Positions 1 through 7,226 of a stretch of DNA of 7,239 nucleotides are shown piece after piece (within the stretch, counting starts at the first letter, position 1; each line of letters begins with the position of its first letter). Under the pieces are notes generated by a model. That model did not search any database and had not been told where the DNA came from. It saw only the letters and a list, made by a program, of their open reading frames with translations. The translations under genes were made by a program, and so were the position numbers. This DNA is from Roseovarius sp. Its GTDB lineage: Bacteria > Pseudomonadota > Alphaproteobacteria > Rhodobacterales > Rhodobacteraceae. The stretch is from assembly GCA_007125415.1 (NCBI GenBank), contig SLDH01000155.1, forward strand, positions 1 through 7,239, in the 5' to 3' direction.

Positions 1-59
1 AGGCGGGGAAAGCTGTCCTTCCCACTTTGTTTGAGCGGCAAGAGGAGGGTATTCGCCGG

Positions 60-83
60 GAAAACTGCCTCCCTGCAGTTTTC
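60..83. terminator. Hairpin downstream of glpR, possible bidirectional terminator
   Basis: A perfect 9-bp inverted repeat, GAAAACTGC (60-68) and GCAGTTTTC (75-83), encloses a 6-base loop. The base of the stem is A-rich on one side and T-rich on the other, so a transcript from either strand would carry a short U run at the stem's 3' edge, as in bidirectional terminators. It lies about 140 bases beyond the glpR stop codon, so it could end the glpR transcript and any transcript entering from the left. The U run is only four bases and is part of the stem, so termination strength is uncertain. Confidence 0.5.
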
Positions 84-99
84 TGATCCTCCTTACCGC

Positions 100-122
100 C
101 GCCCGGGCTGGTCGCCCGGGCG
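100..122. terminator. GC-only hairpin between glpR and the 60-83 hairpin
   Basis: CGCCCGGGC (100-108) and GCCCGGGCG (114-122) form a 9-bp stem of G-C pairs only, with a 5-base loop. It would be very stable in RNA. No T run follows on either strand, so it does not meet the usual rule for an intrinsic terminator. It may act as a 3'-end stabiliser of the glpR mRNA or help the hairpin at 60-83. The function is inferred from structure and position only. Confidence 0.35.
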
Positions 123-225
123 AGACCGTGGGGCGAGCGTGGCGCGGAACAGGTTTCGGGCTCAACGCGGATGGAGGGGAGCGCCAGGCCGTTTTTCAGC
201 AACTCGCCATAGCGGCGCTCTCCTG

Positions 226-1002
226 TCATGGCCCGGGCTGCGGTCCGGCGATGCACACATTCGTGCCCCAGCTTCTGCAGGCATTGGCCATCGCGACAGG
301 CAAGTCGGCATCGGTGTAAAACCCGTCCATCTGCGCAAGGGATCCGATGCGCATGGGCGCGCGACGCCGGAATTTCGACTGGTCGGCCACGAGAAAACTG
401 CGCCGCGCCTGTTTCAGAATGGTCTGGCTGACGCCCACCTCCTGAATGTCGAAATCCAGCATGTCGCCATCTTCATCAAGCGCGGAACAACTGATCACCG
501 CCAAATCGAATTTGAACTGCGAGATGGCCTGCATGGTCACCGCGCCGACAAGGCCGCCATCTGCGCGGCGCAACAACCCGCCCACCACGATGATCTCGCA
601 ATAGGGGTTGTCGATCAGAATATTGGCGACATTCAGGTTGTTGGTCAGCACGAGAATATCGCGGTGACCCAGCAAGGCGCGCGCGACCGCTTCGGTCGAT
701 GTTCCGATATTGAGAAAAATAGAACAGCTGTTGGGAATATCACGCGCCACCGCCTCGGCAATCGCGGCCTTGGCGGCCTCATTGAGATCGCGCCGGTCCT
801 GATAGCCGATATTGGCGACGGAAGATGGCAGGATCGCGCCGCCATGCACACGCTGCAGCTTGCCATGATCCGCGAGTTCCGTCAGGTCGCGACGGATGGT
901 TTGCAGGGTCACGCCGAAATGCGCGGCAAGCCCGTCAACCGACACGCGCCCGTCACGCCGCGCCATGATCTGAATCTCTCGCAGGCGTTCGGATTGTGAC
1001 AT
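226..1002 (-). CDS. glpR: DeoR-family transcriptional repressor of the glycerol operon (GlpR)
   Basis: This 258-residue cytoplasmic protein is the usual length for the DeoR family. Residues 1-57 form the winged helix-turn-helix: the helix around VTLQTIRRDL (31-40) should contact DNA, and RVHGGA (51-56) is the family's wing motif. Residues about 75-235 are the DeoR sensor domain, related to sugar-phosphate isomerases, with NIGTSTEA (98-105), LTNNLNVA (119-126), a VGG turn (140-142) and ADQSKF (206-211). By family knowledge the ligand would be glycerol-3-phosphate, which releases the repressor from DNA. The ATG at 1002 is preceded by GGGGAA on the minus strand (1013-1008). The gene is divergent from glpD, the classic position for a local repressor. 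One variation is SCSALD (171-176), where many family members have a Ser-Gly-Ile/Val-Asp motif. The glycerol assignment rests mainly on the neighbouring operon. Confidence 0.88.
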   Translation of the reverse strand: MSQSERLREIQIMARRDGRVSVDGLAAHFGVTLQTIRRDLTELADHGKLQRVHGGAILPSSVANIGYQDRRDLNEAAKAAIAEAVARDIPNSCSIFLNIGTSTEAVARALLGHRDILVLTNNLNVANILIDNPYCEIIVVGGLLRRADGGLVGAVTMQAISQFKFDLAVISCSALDEDGDMLDFDIQEVGVSQTILKQARRSFLVADQSKFRRRAPMRIGSLAQMDGFYTDADLPVAMANACRSWGTNVCIAGPQPGP

Positions 1003-1081
1003 ATCGCTTCCCCGGCAGATATCATGATTCGCCCAAGAGTATCATGCCACAAGCGGCCTCACGCCGAGTTTCGTCTTCGTT

Positions 1082-1120
1082 AATGTTCGCTTTGAGATTT
1101 TCTTACAAAAACCGAAAATA
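1082..1120 (+). promoter_or_regulatory. Candidate glpD promoter with overlapping GlpR half-sites
   Basis: TTGAGA (1092-1097, five of six matches to the -35 consensus) is followed after 17 bases by AAAATA (1115-1120), a fair -10 box; AATATA at 1117-1122 is an alternative. AATGTTCGCT (1082-1091) abuts the -35, and ACCGAAAATA (1111-1120) covers the -10. Each is within one base of an E. coli GlpR half-site as I recall the consensus, and they point towards each other. Repressor bound there would block polymerase. This promoter would give a leader of roughly 145 bases before glpD. No transcription start can be fixed from sequence. Confidence 0.35.
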
Positions 1121-1159
1121 TAGAATGGACTAAATCAAGAACATATTCCGGTTTCGGCT

Positions 1160-1179
1160 TTCGATTGCATGATTCCGAA
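1160..1179. promoter_or_regulatory. Candidate operator with symmetry TTCG-N4-CATG-N4-CGAA
   Basis: TTCG (1160-1163) and CGAA (1176-1179) are placed symmetrically around the palindromic CATG (1168-1171), giving a 20-base dyad. It is preceded by further TTTCG/TTCCG copies ending at 1150 and 1156, so the G positions fall 6 and 7 bases apart. The arms match the core of DeoR/GlpR half-sites, but the spacing differs from the E. coli operator. Binding by GlpR is an inference. Confidence 0.3.
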
Positions 1180-1260
1180 TACTTTAGAAAGGAAGCGAAA
1201 AATCACTTTCCTGCAGATGGCCTGCTGCCCTAGGGTCTTGCTCTGTCAGTGGCTGCGCTT

Positions 1261-1277
1261 GGGGAGGGCGTTTGTTG
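1261..1277 (+). promoter_or_regulatory. glpD ribosome binding site and tandem TTG start
   Basis: GGGGAGGG (1261-1268) is a strong Shine-Dalgarno sequence. The first in-frame start codons after it are two consecutive TTG codons (1272 and 1275). The core GGAGG (1263-1267) ends four bases before the first and seven before the second, so spacing slightly favours the second. No ATG exists in frame nearby. The in-frame GTG at 1311 has no ribosome binding site but would still leave the FAD motif intact. Confidence 0.6.
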
Positions 1278-2879
1278 CACGTCGAAACCTATGAACGCAA
1301 CAATCCTGGCGTGCATGATCTGCTGATCATAGGCGGCGGAATAAATGGGTGCGGAATCGCGCGCGATGCAGCCGGACGCGGGCTCTCGGTGGTGCTTTGC
1401 GAGAAGGGTGATCTGGCGGCGGCAACATCTTCGGCCTCTACAAAGCTTTTCCACGGAGGTCTGCGCTATCTGGAGTATTTCGAGTTTCGGCTGGTGCGCG
1501 AGGCGCTGATCGAGCGCGAAACATTGCTGCGCGCGATGCCGCATATCTCCTGGCCGATGCGGTTCGTGCTGCCCTGGCACGCGGATATGCGCTTCGAGAA
1601 CACCACCCCCACCTCGAGACTGCTCTCGCGGCTCATGCCATGGATGCGTGGGCGGCGCCCGGCCTGGCTCATCCGGCTCGGTCTGTTGCTCTATGACAAT
1701 CTGGGCGGGCGCAAGATCCTGCCCGGCACATCGAGCCTGACGCTGGCCGGCACCGAGGAGGGCGCGCCTCTGCAGGATCGGTTTGCGCGGGCCTATGAGT
1801 ATTCCGATTGCTGGGTCGAGGATTCGCGGCTCGTCGTCCTCAATGCCCGCGATGCCGAAGCGAGCGGCGCGCAGATCCGGACCGGCAGCGAAGTCGTTTC
1901 GGCCAGCGTCGTCGATGATCACTGGCAGGTCACGGTCCGCGACGGTGACGTCATGAGGAAAATCTGCGCGCGGATGCTGGTCAATGCCGCCGGGCCCTGG
2001 GTCGGCGATGTGATCCACGGCAAGCTGCGGCTCAACAGTCGCGAGAATGTGCGTCTGGTGCGCGGCAGCCATATCGTCACGCGCAAACTCTACGATCACG
2101 ACAAATGCTATTTCTTTCAGGGCACGGATGGCCGAATCATCTTCGCCATTCCCTATGAGCAGGACTTCACCCTGATCGGCACCACGGATGCGGAACATGA
2201 TGACCCCGCACGCGTGCCTGTCTGCTCGGAGGCGGAACGTGATTATCTGTGTGATTTCGCCAGCCAGTATTTCCGCAAGCCCGTCACACCGGAGGATGTG
2301 GTCTGGAGCTATTCGGGGGTGCGCCCGCTTTATGATGACGGGGCCCGATCGGCCACGGCGGCCACGCGCGACTATACGCTGAAGATCGACCGAAGCGCAG
2401 GCGCGCCGGTGCTCAACATTTTCGGTGGCAAGATCACCACCTATCGGCGGCTGGCGGAATCCGCGCTCGAAGAGATCGGGAAGGTGCTGCCTTCCTCCCG
2501 CGGTAGCTGGACCGCTGGCGCGCCCCTGCCGGGGGGCGATTTCGCCCATGACGGCGTGGCCGCACTGGTGGAAGGCTTGTGCCGGGATTACCCGTTTCTG
2601 AGCGGCTTCTGGGCGCGGCGGCTGGTGCGCGCCTATGGAACCGAAGTGCCGCTCATCCTCGGGGACGCGAAAACCGTCGGCGATCTGGGCGAGGATTTCG
2701 GCGCCACCCTGACCGAGGTCGAGGTCATCTGGCTGATGACCCGCGAATATGCGCGCAGTGCCGAGGATGTCCTGTGGCGGCGCAGCAAGCTGGGCCTGCG
2801 CCTCGACCGCGCGCAGGTGGCAAGGCTCGAAGACTGGATGGCGCGCAACGCAAAGCAGATATTGCGGGCCGCCGAATGA
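1272..2879 (+). CDS. glpD: Aerobic FAD-dependent glycerol-3-phosphate dehydrogenase (GlpD)
   Basis: The enzyme oxidises glycerol-3-phosphate to dihydroxyacetone phosphate and passes the electrons through FAD to membrane quinone; it is peripheral on the inner membrane. The 535 residues are slightly longer than E. coli GlpD (about 501). The N-terminal Rossmann FAD site is DLLIIGGGINGCG (16-28), with the acidic E44 at the end of strand two, followed by ATSSASTKLFHGGLRYLE (51-68), the GlpD signature that holds an active-site arginine (R65). Other family blocks are NAAGPWVGD (238-246), RGSHIV (264-269), IPYEQDFTLIGTTD (293-306), SGVRPL (348-353) and IFGGKITTYRRLAE (383-396). The C-terminal helical domain ends with DVLWRRSKLGL (499-509). 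The start is one of two tandem TTG codons behind a strong ribosome binding site; numbering here uses the first. It is the first gene of the operon, with glpS 21 bases downstream. Confidence 0.95.
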   Translation: MLHVETYERNNPGVHDLLIIGGGINGCGIARDAAGRGLSVVLCEKGDLAAATSSASTKLFHGGLRYLEYFEFRLVREALIERETLLRAMPHISWPMRFVLPWHADMRFENTTPTSRLLSRLMPWMRGRRPAWLIRLGLLLYDNLGGRKILPGTSSLTLAGTEEGAPLQDRFARAYEYSDCWVEDSRLVVLNARDAEASGAQIRTGSEVVSASVVDDHWQVTVRDGDVMRKICARMLVNAAGPWVGDVIHGKLRLNSRENVRLVRGSHIVTRKLYDHDKCYFFQGTDGRIIFAIPYEQDFTLIGTTDAEHDDPARVPVCSEAERDYLCDFASQYFRKPVTPEDVVWSYSGVRPLYDDGARSATAATRDYTLKIDRSAGAPVLNIFGGKITTYRRLAESALEEIGKVLPSSRGSWTAGAPLPGGDFAHDGVAALVEGLCRDYPFLSGFWARRLVRAYGTEVPLILGDAKTVGDLGEDFGATLTEVEVIWLMTREYARSAEDVLWRRSKLGLRLDRAQVARLEDWMARNAKQILRAAE

Positions 2880-2900
2880 CCGGGTGGAGGGAGGAATAGC

Positions 2901-3989
2901 ATGTCGCTTGTCCTGGAGGGCGTCTCGAAAGTGGTCGAAGGGCAGAGCCATATCTACCCGACCGACCTGACGCTGGCGCCCGGCACGATGAATGTCCTGC
3001 TGGGGCCGACGCTTGCAGGCAAGACGACCTTGATGCGGATCATGGCCGGGCTGGATGTGCCTGCAACGGGCCGGATCCTGTGGGAGGGCCGCGATGTCAC
3101 CGGCATGCGCGTGCAGGACCGCAAGGTGGCGATGGTGTATCAGCAATTCATCAATTACCCCTCGATGACGGTCTATGAGAACATCGCCTCGCCGATGCGG
3201 CTGATGGGCATATCGCGCAAGGAGATCGACCGCAGGGTGCGCGAGACGGCCGACCTGCTGCAACTGACCCCGATGCTCTCGCGCAAGCCGCTGGAGCTTT
3301 CGGGCGGCCAGCAACAGCGCTGTGCGCTCGCGCGTGCTCTGGTCAAGGATGCGGGTCTGGTGCTGCTGGACGAGCCGCTGGCCAATCTCGATTACAAGCT
3401 GCGCGAGGAACTGCGCGCCGAAATCCCGCGCATCTTCGAGGCGTCGGGCGCCGTCTTCGTCTATGCCACGACCGAGCCCGAGGAAGCCTTGCTGCTGGGC
3501 GGCAATGTGGCGACCATGTGGGAGGGGCGCATCACGCAGTTCGGCCCGACGCCACAGGTCTACCGCACCCCGATGGACGCGACGACAGCGCGGGTGTTTT
3601 CCGATCCGCCGATGAATTTCACCCGTGTCGTCAAGGCTGGAGACAGGATCAGTTTCGGCGAAGGCCAGACCGCGCCTGCCACTGGCGCCATGATTGCCGT
3701 ACCCGATGGCATCTACACCGCCGGGTTCCGCCCCGATCATCTGCATCTGTCGCCACAGGGCAGCGATGGGCTGCATTTCAAATGCACCCTGCATGTAACC
3801 GAAATCACCGGCTCTGAGACCTTCATCCATCTGGATCATGCCGGCGACCGCTGGGTGGGGTTGATGCATGGGGTGCATCACCTGGAATTCGGCCGGCCGA
3901 TCGAGGTGTGGCTGAGCACCGAGCATGTCTATGTCTTTGCCGAAAGTGGCGAACTGGTCGCGCCCGCCGCTTTCGCGCAGGCGGCCTGA
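2901..3989 (+). CDS. glpS: Glycerol ABC transporter ATP-binding subunit 1 (GlpS)
   Basis: This 362-residue cytoplasmic ATPase of the sugar (MalK/UgpC-like) class is expected to pair with GlpT and drive uptake through GlpP/GlpQ. Walker A is GPTLAGKT (35-42), where the usual fourth glycine is leucine (L38). The Q-loop glutamine is Q81 in MVYQQF. The signature LSGGQQQR (133-140) is perfect. Walker B LVLLDE (153-158) keeps the catalytic glutamate E158, followed by the D-loop LANLD (160-164). The switch region reads YATTEPEEAL (188-197), so the normally invariant histidine is threonine (T191). Residues about 240-350 fit a C-terminal TOBE regulatory domain. The ATG at 2901 follows a GGAGGGAGGA ribosome binding site, and glpT starts 11 bases after the stop. 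The substituted switch histidine suggests that its own ATP site hydrolyses poorly. The family is certain; glycerol as substrate is inferred from the operon. Confidence 0.92.
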   Translation: MSLVLEGVSKVVEGQSHIYPTDLTLAPGTMNVLLGPTLAGKTTLMRIMAGLDVPATGRILWEGRDVTGMRVQDRKVAMVYQQFINYPSMTVYENIASPMRLMGISRKEIDRRVRETADLLQLTPMLSRKPLELSGGQQQRCALARALVKDAGLVLLDEPLANLDYKLREELRAEIPRIFEASGAVFVYATTEPEEALLLGGNVATMWEGRITQFGPTPQVYRTPMDATTARVFSDPPMNFTRVVKAGDRISFGEGQTAPATGAMIAVPDGIYTAGFRPDHLHLSPQGSDGLHFKCTLHVTEITGSETFIHLDHAGDRWVGLMHGVHHLEFGRPIEVWLSTEHVYVFAESGELVAPAAFAQAA

Positions 3990-4003
3990 GGGGAGGGCGG
4001 ATG
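3990..4003 (+). promoter_or_regulatory. glpT ribosome binding site fixing the start at 4001
   Basis: GGGGAGGG (3990-3997) begins directly after the glpS stop and lies just before the ATG at 4001. The same frame is open back to an ATG at 3908, but that start would overlap the glpS C-terminus, lacks a comparable site, and would add 31 arginine-rich residues unlike an ABC ATPase N-terminus. The start at 4001 gives the normal beginning, MAQITLDNLAHSY. Confidence 0.8.
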
Positions 4004-5106
4004 GCACAGATCACACTCGATAATCTGGCACATTCCTATCTGCCCAAGCCAAAGGGCGAAGAGGATTACGCGCTCAAGCAGCTTGACCATGTCTGGAACG
4101 ATGGCGAGGCCTATGCGCTTCTGGGCGCGTCGGGTTGTGGCAAGTCCACGCTGCTCAACATCATCTCGGGCCTGCTGGTGCCCTCGCGCGGGCGCATTCT
4201 CTTTGGTGACCGCGATGTGACGCGCGCGGACACGGTTGCGCGCAACATCGCGCAGGTGTTCCAGTTCCCCGTGGTCTATGACACGATGAGCGTGGGCGAC
4301 AATCTTTCCTTCCCCTTGCGCAATCGCGGCATGGATGCCGCGTATATCGCCGCGCGCGTCCAGAAGGTCGCGCGGATGATCGGCGTGGAGGACATGCTCG
4401 GGCGCAAGGCGCGCGGGCTGACGGCCGACGCAAAGCAGAAGATCAGCCTCGGGCGCGGCATGGTGCGCGAGGATGTGAACGCCATCCTCTTCGACGAGCC
4501 GCTCACCGTGATCGACCCGCATATGAAATGGGAGCTGCGCACGCAACTCAAGGCGCTGCACAACGAGTTCGGCCATACGATGATCTATGTGACCCATGAT
4601 CAGACCGAGGCGCTGACCTTTGCCGACAAGGTGGTGGTCATGAATGACGGGCGCGTCGTTCAGCTTGGCACGCCCGAGGAGCTTTTCGACAGGCCGGAGC
4701 ATACATTCGTGGGCTATTTCATCGGCTCGCCGGGGATGAACCTGATCGATGCCGAGGTTTCGGGAAACACGGCCGATTGCGCGGGTCATGCGGTGCCGCT
4801 GGGCGGCAGCTACAAGGCGCTGCGCGGGCGTGTGCAGATCGGCGTACGCCCCGAATTCGTGACACTCGCCAGCGGCGAGGAGGGCCTGCCCGTCACCATA
4901 CGGCGCATCGAGGATGTGGGCCGCCATCAGATCATGCGCGCGGAATTCGCAGGCCGGCCCCTGAACGCGATCCTGCCCGAGGGCATGAGCGTGCCTGCCG
5001 GCGCGAACCGGCTGAAATTCGTGCCCGAGCGCGTCAATGTCTATGTCGATGACTGGCGCGTCAGCCCGCTGCATTCGGTTTCCACACCCGCGCAGGAGGC
5101 TGTCTG

Positions 5107-5107
<1 letters not shown>
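4001..5107 (+). CDS. glpT: Glycerol ABC transporter ATP-binding subunit 2 (GlpT)
   Basis: This 368-residue ATPase is the second nucleotide-binding subunit, a distant paralogue of GlpS. Walker A GASGCGKS (42-49) is canonical. The Q-loop is VFQFP with Q88. Walker B ILFDE (162-166) has the catalytic glutamate E166, and the switch motif YVTHDQTEAL (196-205) keeps histidine H199. The signature, however, reads LTADAKQK (140-147) instead of LSGGQ, losing both glycines. The D-loop is LTVID (168-172). A TOBE-type C-terminal domain follows from about residue 245. Its intact ATP site would be completed by the GlpS signature, while the defective GlpS site faces this degenerate signature. Its TGA overlaps the glpP ATG by one base, suggesting translational coupling. 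It is unrelated to the E. coli glycerol-3-phosphate antiporter of the same name. Confidence 0.92.
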
Positions 5108-5979
<872 letters not shown>

Positions 5980-5980
5980 G

Positions 5981-6835
5981 ATGGCAGCGAACCCCGATAC
6001 CTATGCCCCCGCCGCCCGCAGCATCGCCTGGCCGAAGGTCCGGGCCCGTCATGTGGTGATGGTGCTCTATCTGGCCTTCATGCTGATCCCGATCTACTGG
6101 CTGATCAAGATGAGCCTGCAAACCAATCGCGAGATCATGGGGGCCTTCACGCTCTGGCCACAAAACCCCAGCCTCGACAATTACATGACCATCCTGACCG
6201 ACCGAAGCTGGTATATCGGCTATATCAACTCGATCACCTATGTCGTGATGAACACGGTCCTTTCGCTCGCTGTCGCGCTGCCTGCGGCCTATGCGTTCTC
6301 GCGCTACCGTTTCCTGGGCGACAAGCATCTCTTCTTCTGGCTGCTCACGAACCGGATGGCCCCGCCGGCGGTCTTCGCCTTGCCCTTCTTCCAGCTCTAT
6401 TCCTCGGTCGGGCTCTTTGACACGCATATCGCGGTGGCGCTTGCGCATACGCTTTTCAATGTGCCGCTGGCCGTGTGGATCCTTGAGGGATTCATGCGCG
6501 GGGTGCCGAAGGAAATCGACGAGACCGCCTATATCGACGGCTATTCCTTCCCGCGCTTCTTCGTGAAGATCTTCATGCCGCTGATCGCATCGGGCATCGG
6601 TGTGGCGGCGTTCTTCTGCTTCATGTTTTCATGGGTGGAACTTTTGCTGTCGCGCACGCTCACGGCGGTCAACGCGCAACCCATCACATCGATCATGACG
6701 CGCACCGTCGGGGCTTCGGGAATCGACTGGGGCGTGCTCGCGGCGGCCGGCGTGCTGACCATCGTGCCTGGTGCGCTGGTGATCTATTTCGTGCGCAACT
6801 ACATCGCCAAGGGCTTCGCCCTGGGCCGCGTCTGA
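5981..6835 (+). CDS. glpQ: Glycerol ABC transporter permease 2 (GlpQ)
   Basis: This 284-residue inner-membrane permease is of the MalG/UgpE class. After a short cytoplasmic N-terminus, the first membrane segment lies at about 24-45. Others are near 86-107, 115-137, 149-170, 200-222 and 249-271. The periplasmic segment SLDNYMTIL (64-72) is typical of MalG-like proteins. The EAA loop is EIDETAYIDGYSFPRF (178-193), with the conserved G187, and it runs on to MP at 199-200, so it is closer to consensus than that of GlpP. The C-terminal tail KGFALGRV (277-284) resembles the family's GLTAGAVKG end. One base separates it from glpP, and GGAGGG at 5967-5972 is its ribosome binding site inside the end of glpP. 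This protein is not the E. coli glycerophosphodiester phosphodiesterase called GlpQ. Confidence 0.92.
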   Translation: MAANPDTYAPAARSIAWPKVRARHVVMVLYLAFMLIPIYWLIKMSLQTNREIMGAFTLWPQNPSLDNYMTILTDRSWYIGYINSITYVVMNTVLSLAVALPAAYAFSRYRFLGDKHLFFWLLTNRMAPPAVFALPFFQLYSSVGLFDTHIAVALAHTLFNVPLAVWILEGFMRGVPKEIDETAYIDGYSFPRFFVKIFMPLIASGIGVAAFFCFMFSWVELLLSRTLTAVNAQPITSIMTRTVGASGIDWGVLAAAGVLTIVPGALVIYFVRNYIAKGFALGRV

Positions 6836-6848
6836 GGGAGGAAAAGTC

Positions 6849-7127
6849 ATGAATCTCAGTTGGATGGCATGGACACAACCCACCGCGATCTTCTTCATCG
6901 TGATCGCGTCGTTGCTCGTGATCTTCACCATTCTCGGGATCAGGTATCCCGAGACGCCGCGTCGCGGCATTCTGATGATCGAGACGACGCGGGGGGATCG
7001 TCTCTTCATCACGCTTCTGGGGTCGGCCTTCATCAATGCAGGCTGGTTGGCCCTGAGCGGGTTGCCGCAATGGTGGGCTTTGGGAATTTGCGCAGTTTAT
7101 GCGGCAGCGGTGTTCCGCTGGGTGTGA
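6849..7127 (+). CDS. glpU: Small DUF2160-type membrane protein of the glycerol operon (GlpU)
   Basis: This 92-residue protein is rich in hydrophobic and aromatic residues. It begins MNLSWMAWTQPTA, and membrane segments are likely at about 12-30, 52-68 and 73-90. The middle is a charged stretch, RYPETPRRGILMIETTRGDRLF (33-54), that probably faces one side of the membrane. Size, motifs and position between glpQ and the binding-protein gene match the predicted small integral membrane family DUF2160, called GlpU in the Rhizobium operon. No biochemical role is established to my knowledge; it may be an accessory subunit or assembly factor of the permease. The ATG at 6849 follows GGGAGG (6836-6841), 13 bases after the glpQ stop. 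The family assignment is from recognition of the protein and its context. Confidence 0.85.
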   Translation: MNLSWMAWTQPTAIFFIVIASLLVIFTILGIRYPETPRRGILMIETTRGDRLFITLLGSAFINAGWLALSGLPQWWALGICAVYAAAVFRWV

Positions 7128-7142
7128 ATGGCGCAGGTAAGC

Positions 7143-7181
7143 GCGCGAACCGGAGGACAGAGTTCCTCGAACGGTTCGGGC
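7143..7181 (+). promoter_or_regulatory. Bulged stem-loop in the glpU-glpV gap
   Basis: CGAACCG (7146-7152) pairs with CGGTTCG (7172-7178). Inside it, GAGGA (7153-7157) pairs with TCCTC (7164-7168), leaving loop CAGAGT and a 3-base bulge GAA (7169-7171). Two more pairs can form outside beyond a G-G mismatch. No U run follows, so it is not a classic terminator. It sits directly upstream of the binding-protein gene in the only wide gap of the operon. It may be an RNA-processing or stability element that sets a different level for glpV than for the membrane subunits. The structure is seen; the role is inferred. Confidence 0.5.
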
Positions 7182-7213
7182 ACACAAGAACGAAAAACGA
7201 AGGTTCAATTTAC

Positions 7214-7220
7214 GGGAGGT
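7214..7220 (+). promoter_or_regulatory. Strong ribosome binding site of glpV
   Basis: GGGAGGT (7214-7220) lies six bases before the ATG at 7227 in an A-rich, probably unstructured leader (7182-7226). This supports efficient translation, as expected for a binding protein made in excess over the membrane subunits. It also decides the start: an upstream in-frame ATG at 7128 has no comparable site. Confidence 0.7.
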
Positions 7221-7226
7221 AACAAC

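Larger units (their letters stand above)
1003..1271. promoter_or_regulatory. Divergent glpR-glpD control region
   Basis: This 269-base gap separates divergent glpR and glpD and is clearly richer in A and T than its surroundings, especially 1075-1205. It holds repeated TTCG elements on the plus strand (1070-1073, 1076-1079, 1086-1089, 1153-1156, 1160-1163) and CGAA elements (1113-1116, 1176-1179, 1197-1200), which resemble halves of the E. coli GlpR operator (ATGTTCG/CGAACAT type). TATCATG occurs at 1020-1026 and 1040-1046, 20 bases apart. CATGATTC occurs at 1023-1030 and 1168-1175. CCCTAGGG at 1228-1235 is a palindrome of unknown meaning. I see no tRNA, small ORF with a good start, or known riboswitch here. 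Confidence 0.7.

Noticed and set aside
1..34. Possible 3' end of an upstream plus-strand gene ending at TGA 32-34
   Set aside because: All three plus frames are open at the edge and only about ten codons are visible, so no choice can be supported.
88..94. AAGGAGG on the minus strand, a perfect Shine-Dalgarno sequence
   Set aside because: No ATG, GTG or TTG follows at a usable distance on the minus strand.
31..999. A 322-codon plus-strand open frame opposite glpR
   Set aside because: It is in codon register with glpR on the other strand and is explained by rare-codon avoidance; glpR has a full DeoR domain set.
2876..2899. Seven-codon mini-ORF overlapping the glpD stop (ATGA)
   Set aside because: The overlap resembles coupling, but the peptide ends just before the glpS start and the purine-rich stretch is better read as the glpS ribosome binding site.
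3908..4000. Upstream extension of glpT starting at ATG 3908
   Set aside because: It overlaps glpS by 82 bases, encodes an arginine- and cysteine-rich tail foreign to ABC ATPases, and the ATG at 4001 has a strong ribosome binding site.
1230..4007. A 925-codon open frame on the minus strand across glpD and glpS
   Set aside because: It is in exact codon register with both sense genes, so its stops could only arise from sense TTA, CTA or TCA codons, which GC-rich genomes avoid. The translation is rich in R, H, Q and D and has no recognisable domain, while the sense frames carry complete enzyme motifs.
3929..5074. A 381-codon minus-strand open frame opposite glpT
   Set aside because: Again in register with the sense gene, with no domain and no ribosome binding site of note; glpT motifs are unambiguous.
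7128..7226. ATG at 7128 in frame with the glpV start, giving a 33-residue extension
   Set aside because: No stop separates them, but 7128 lacks a ribosome binding site, the extension is hydrophilic and would precede the expected signal peptide, and 7227 has GGGAGGT at good spacing.
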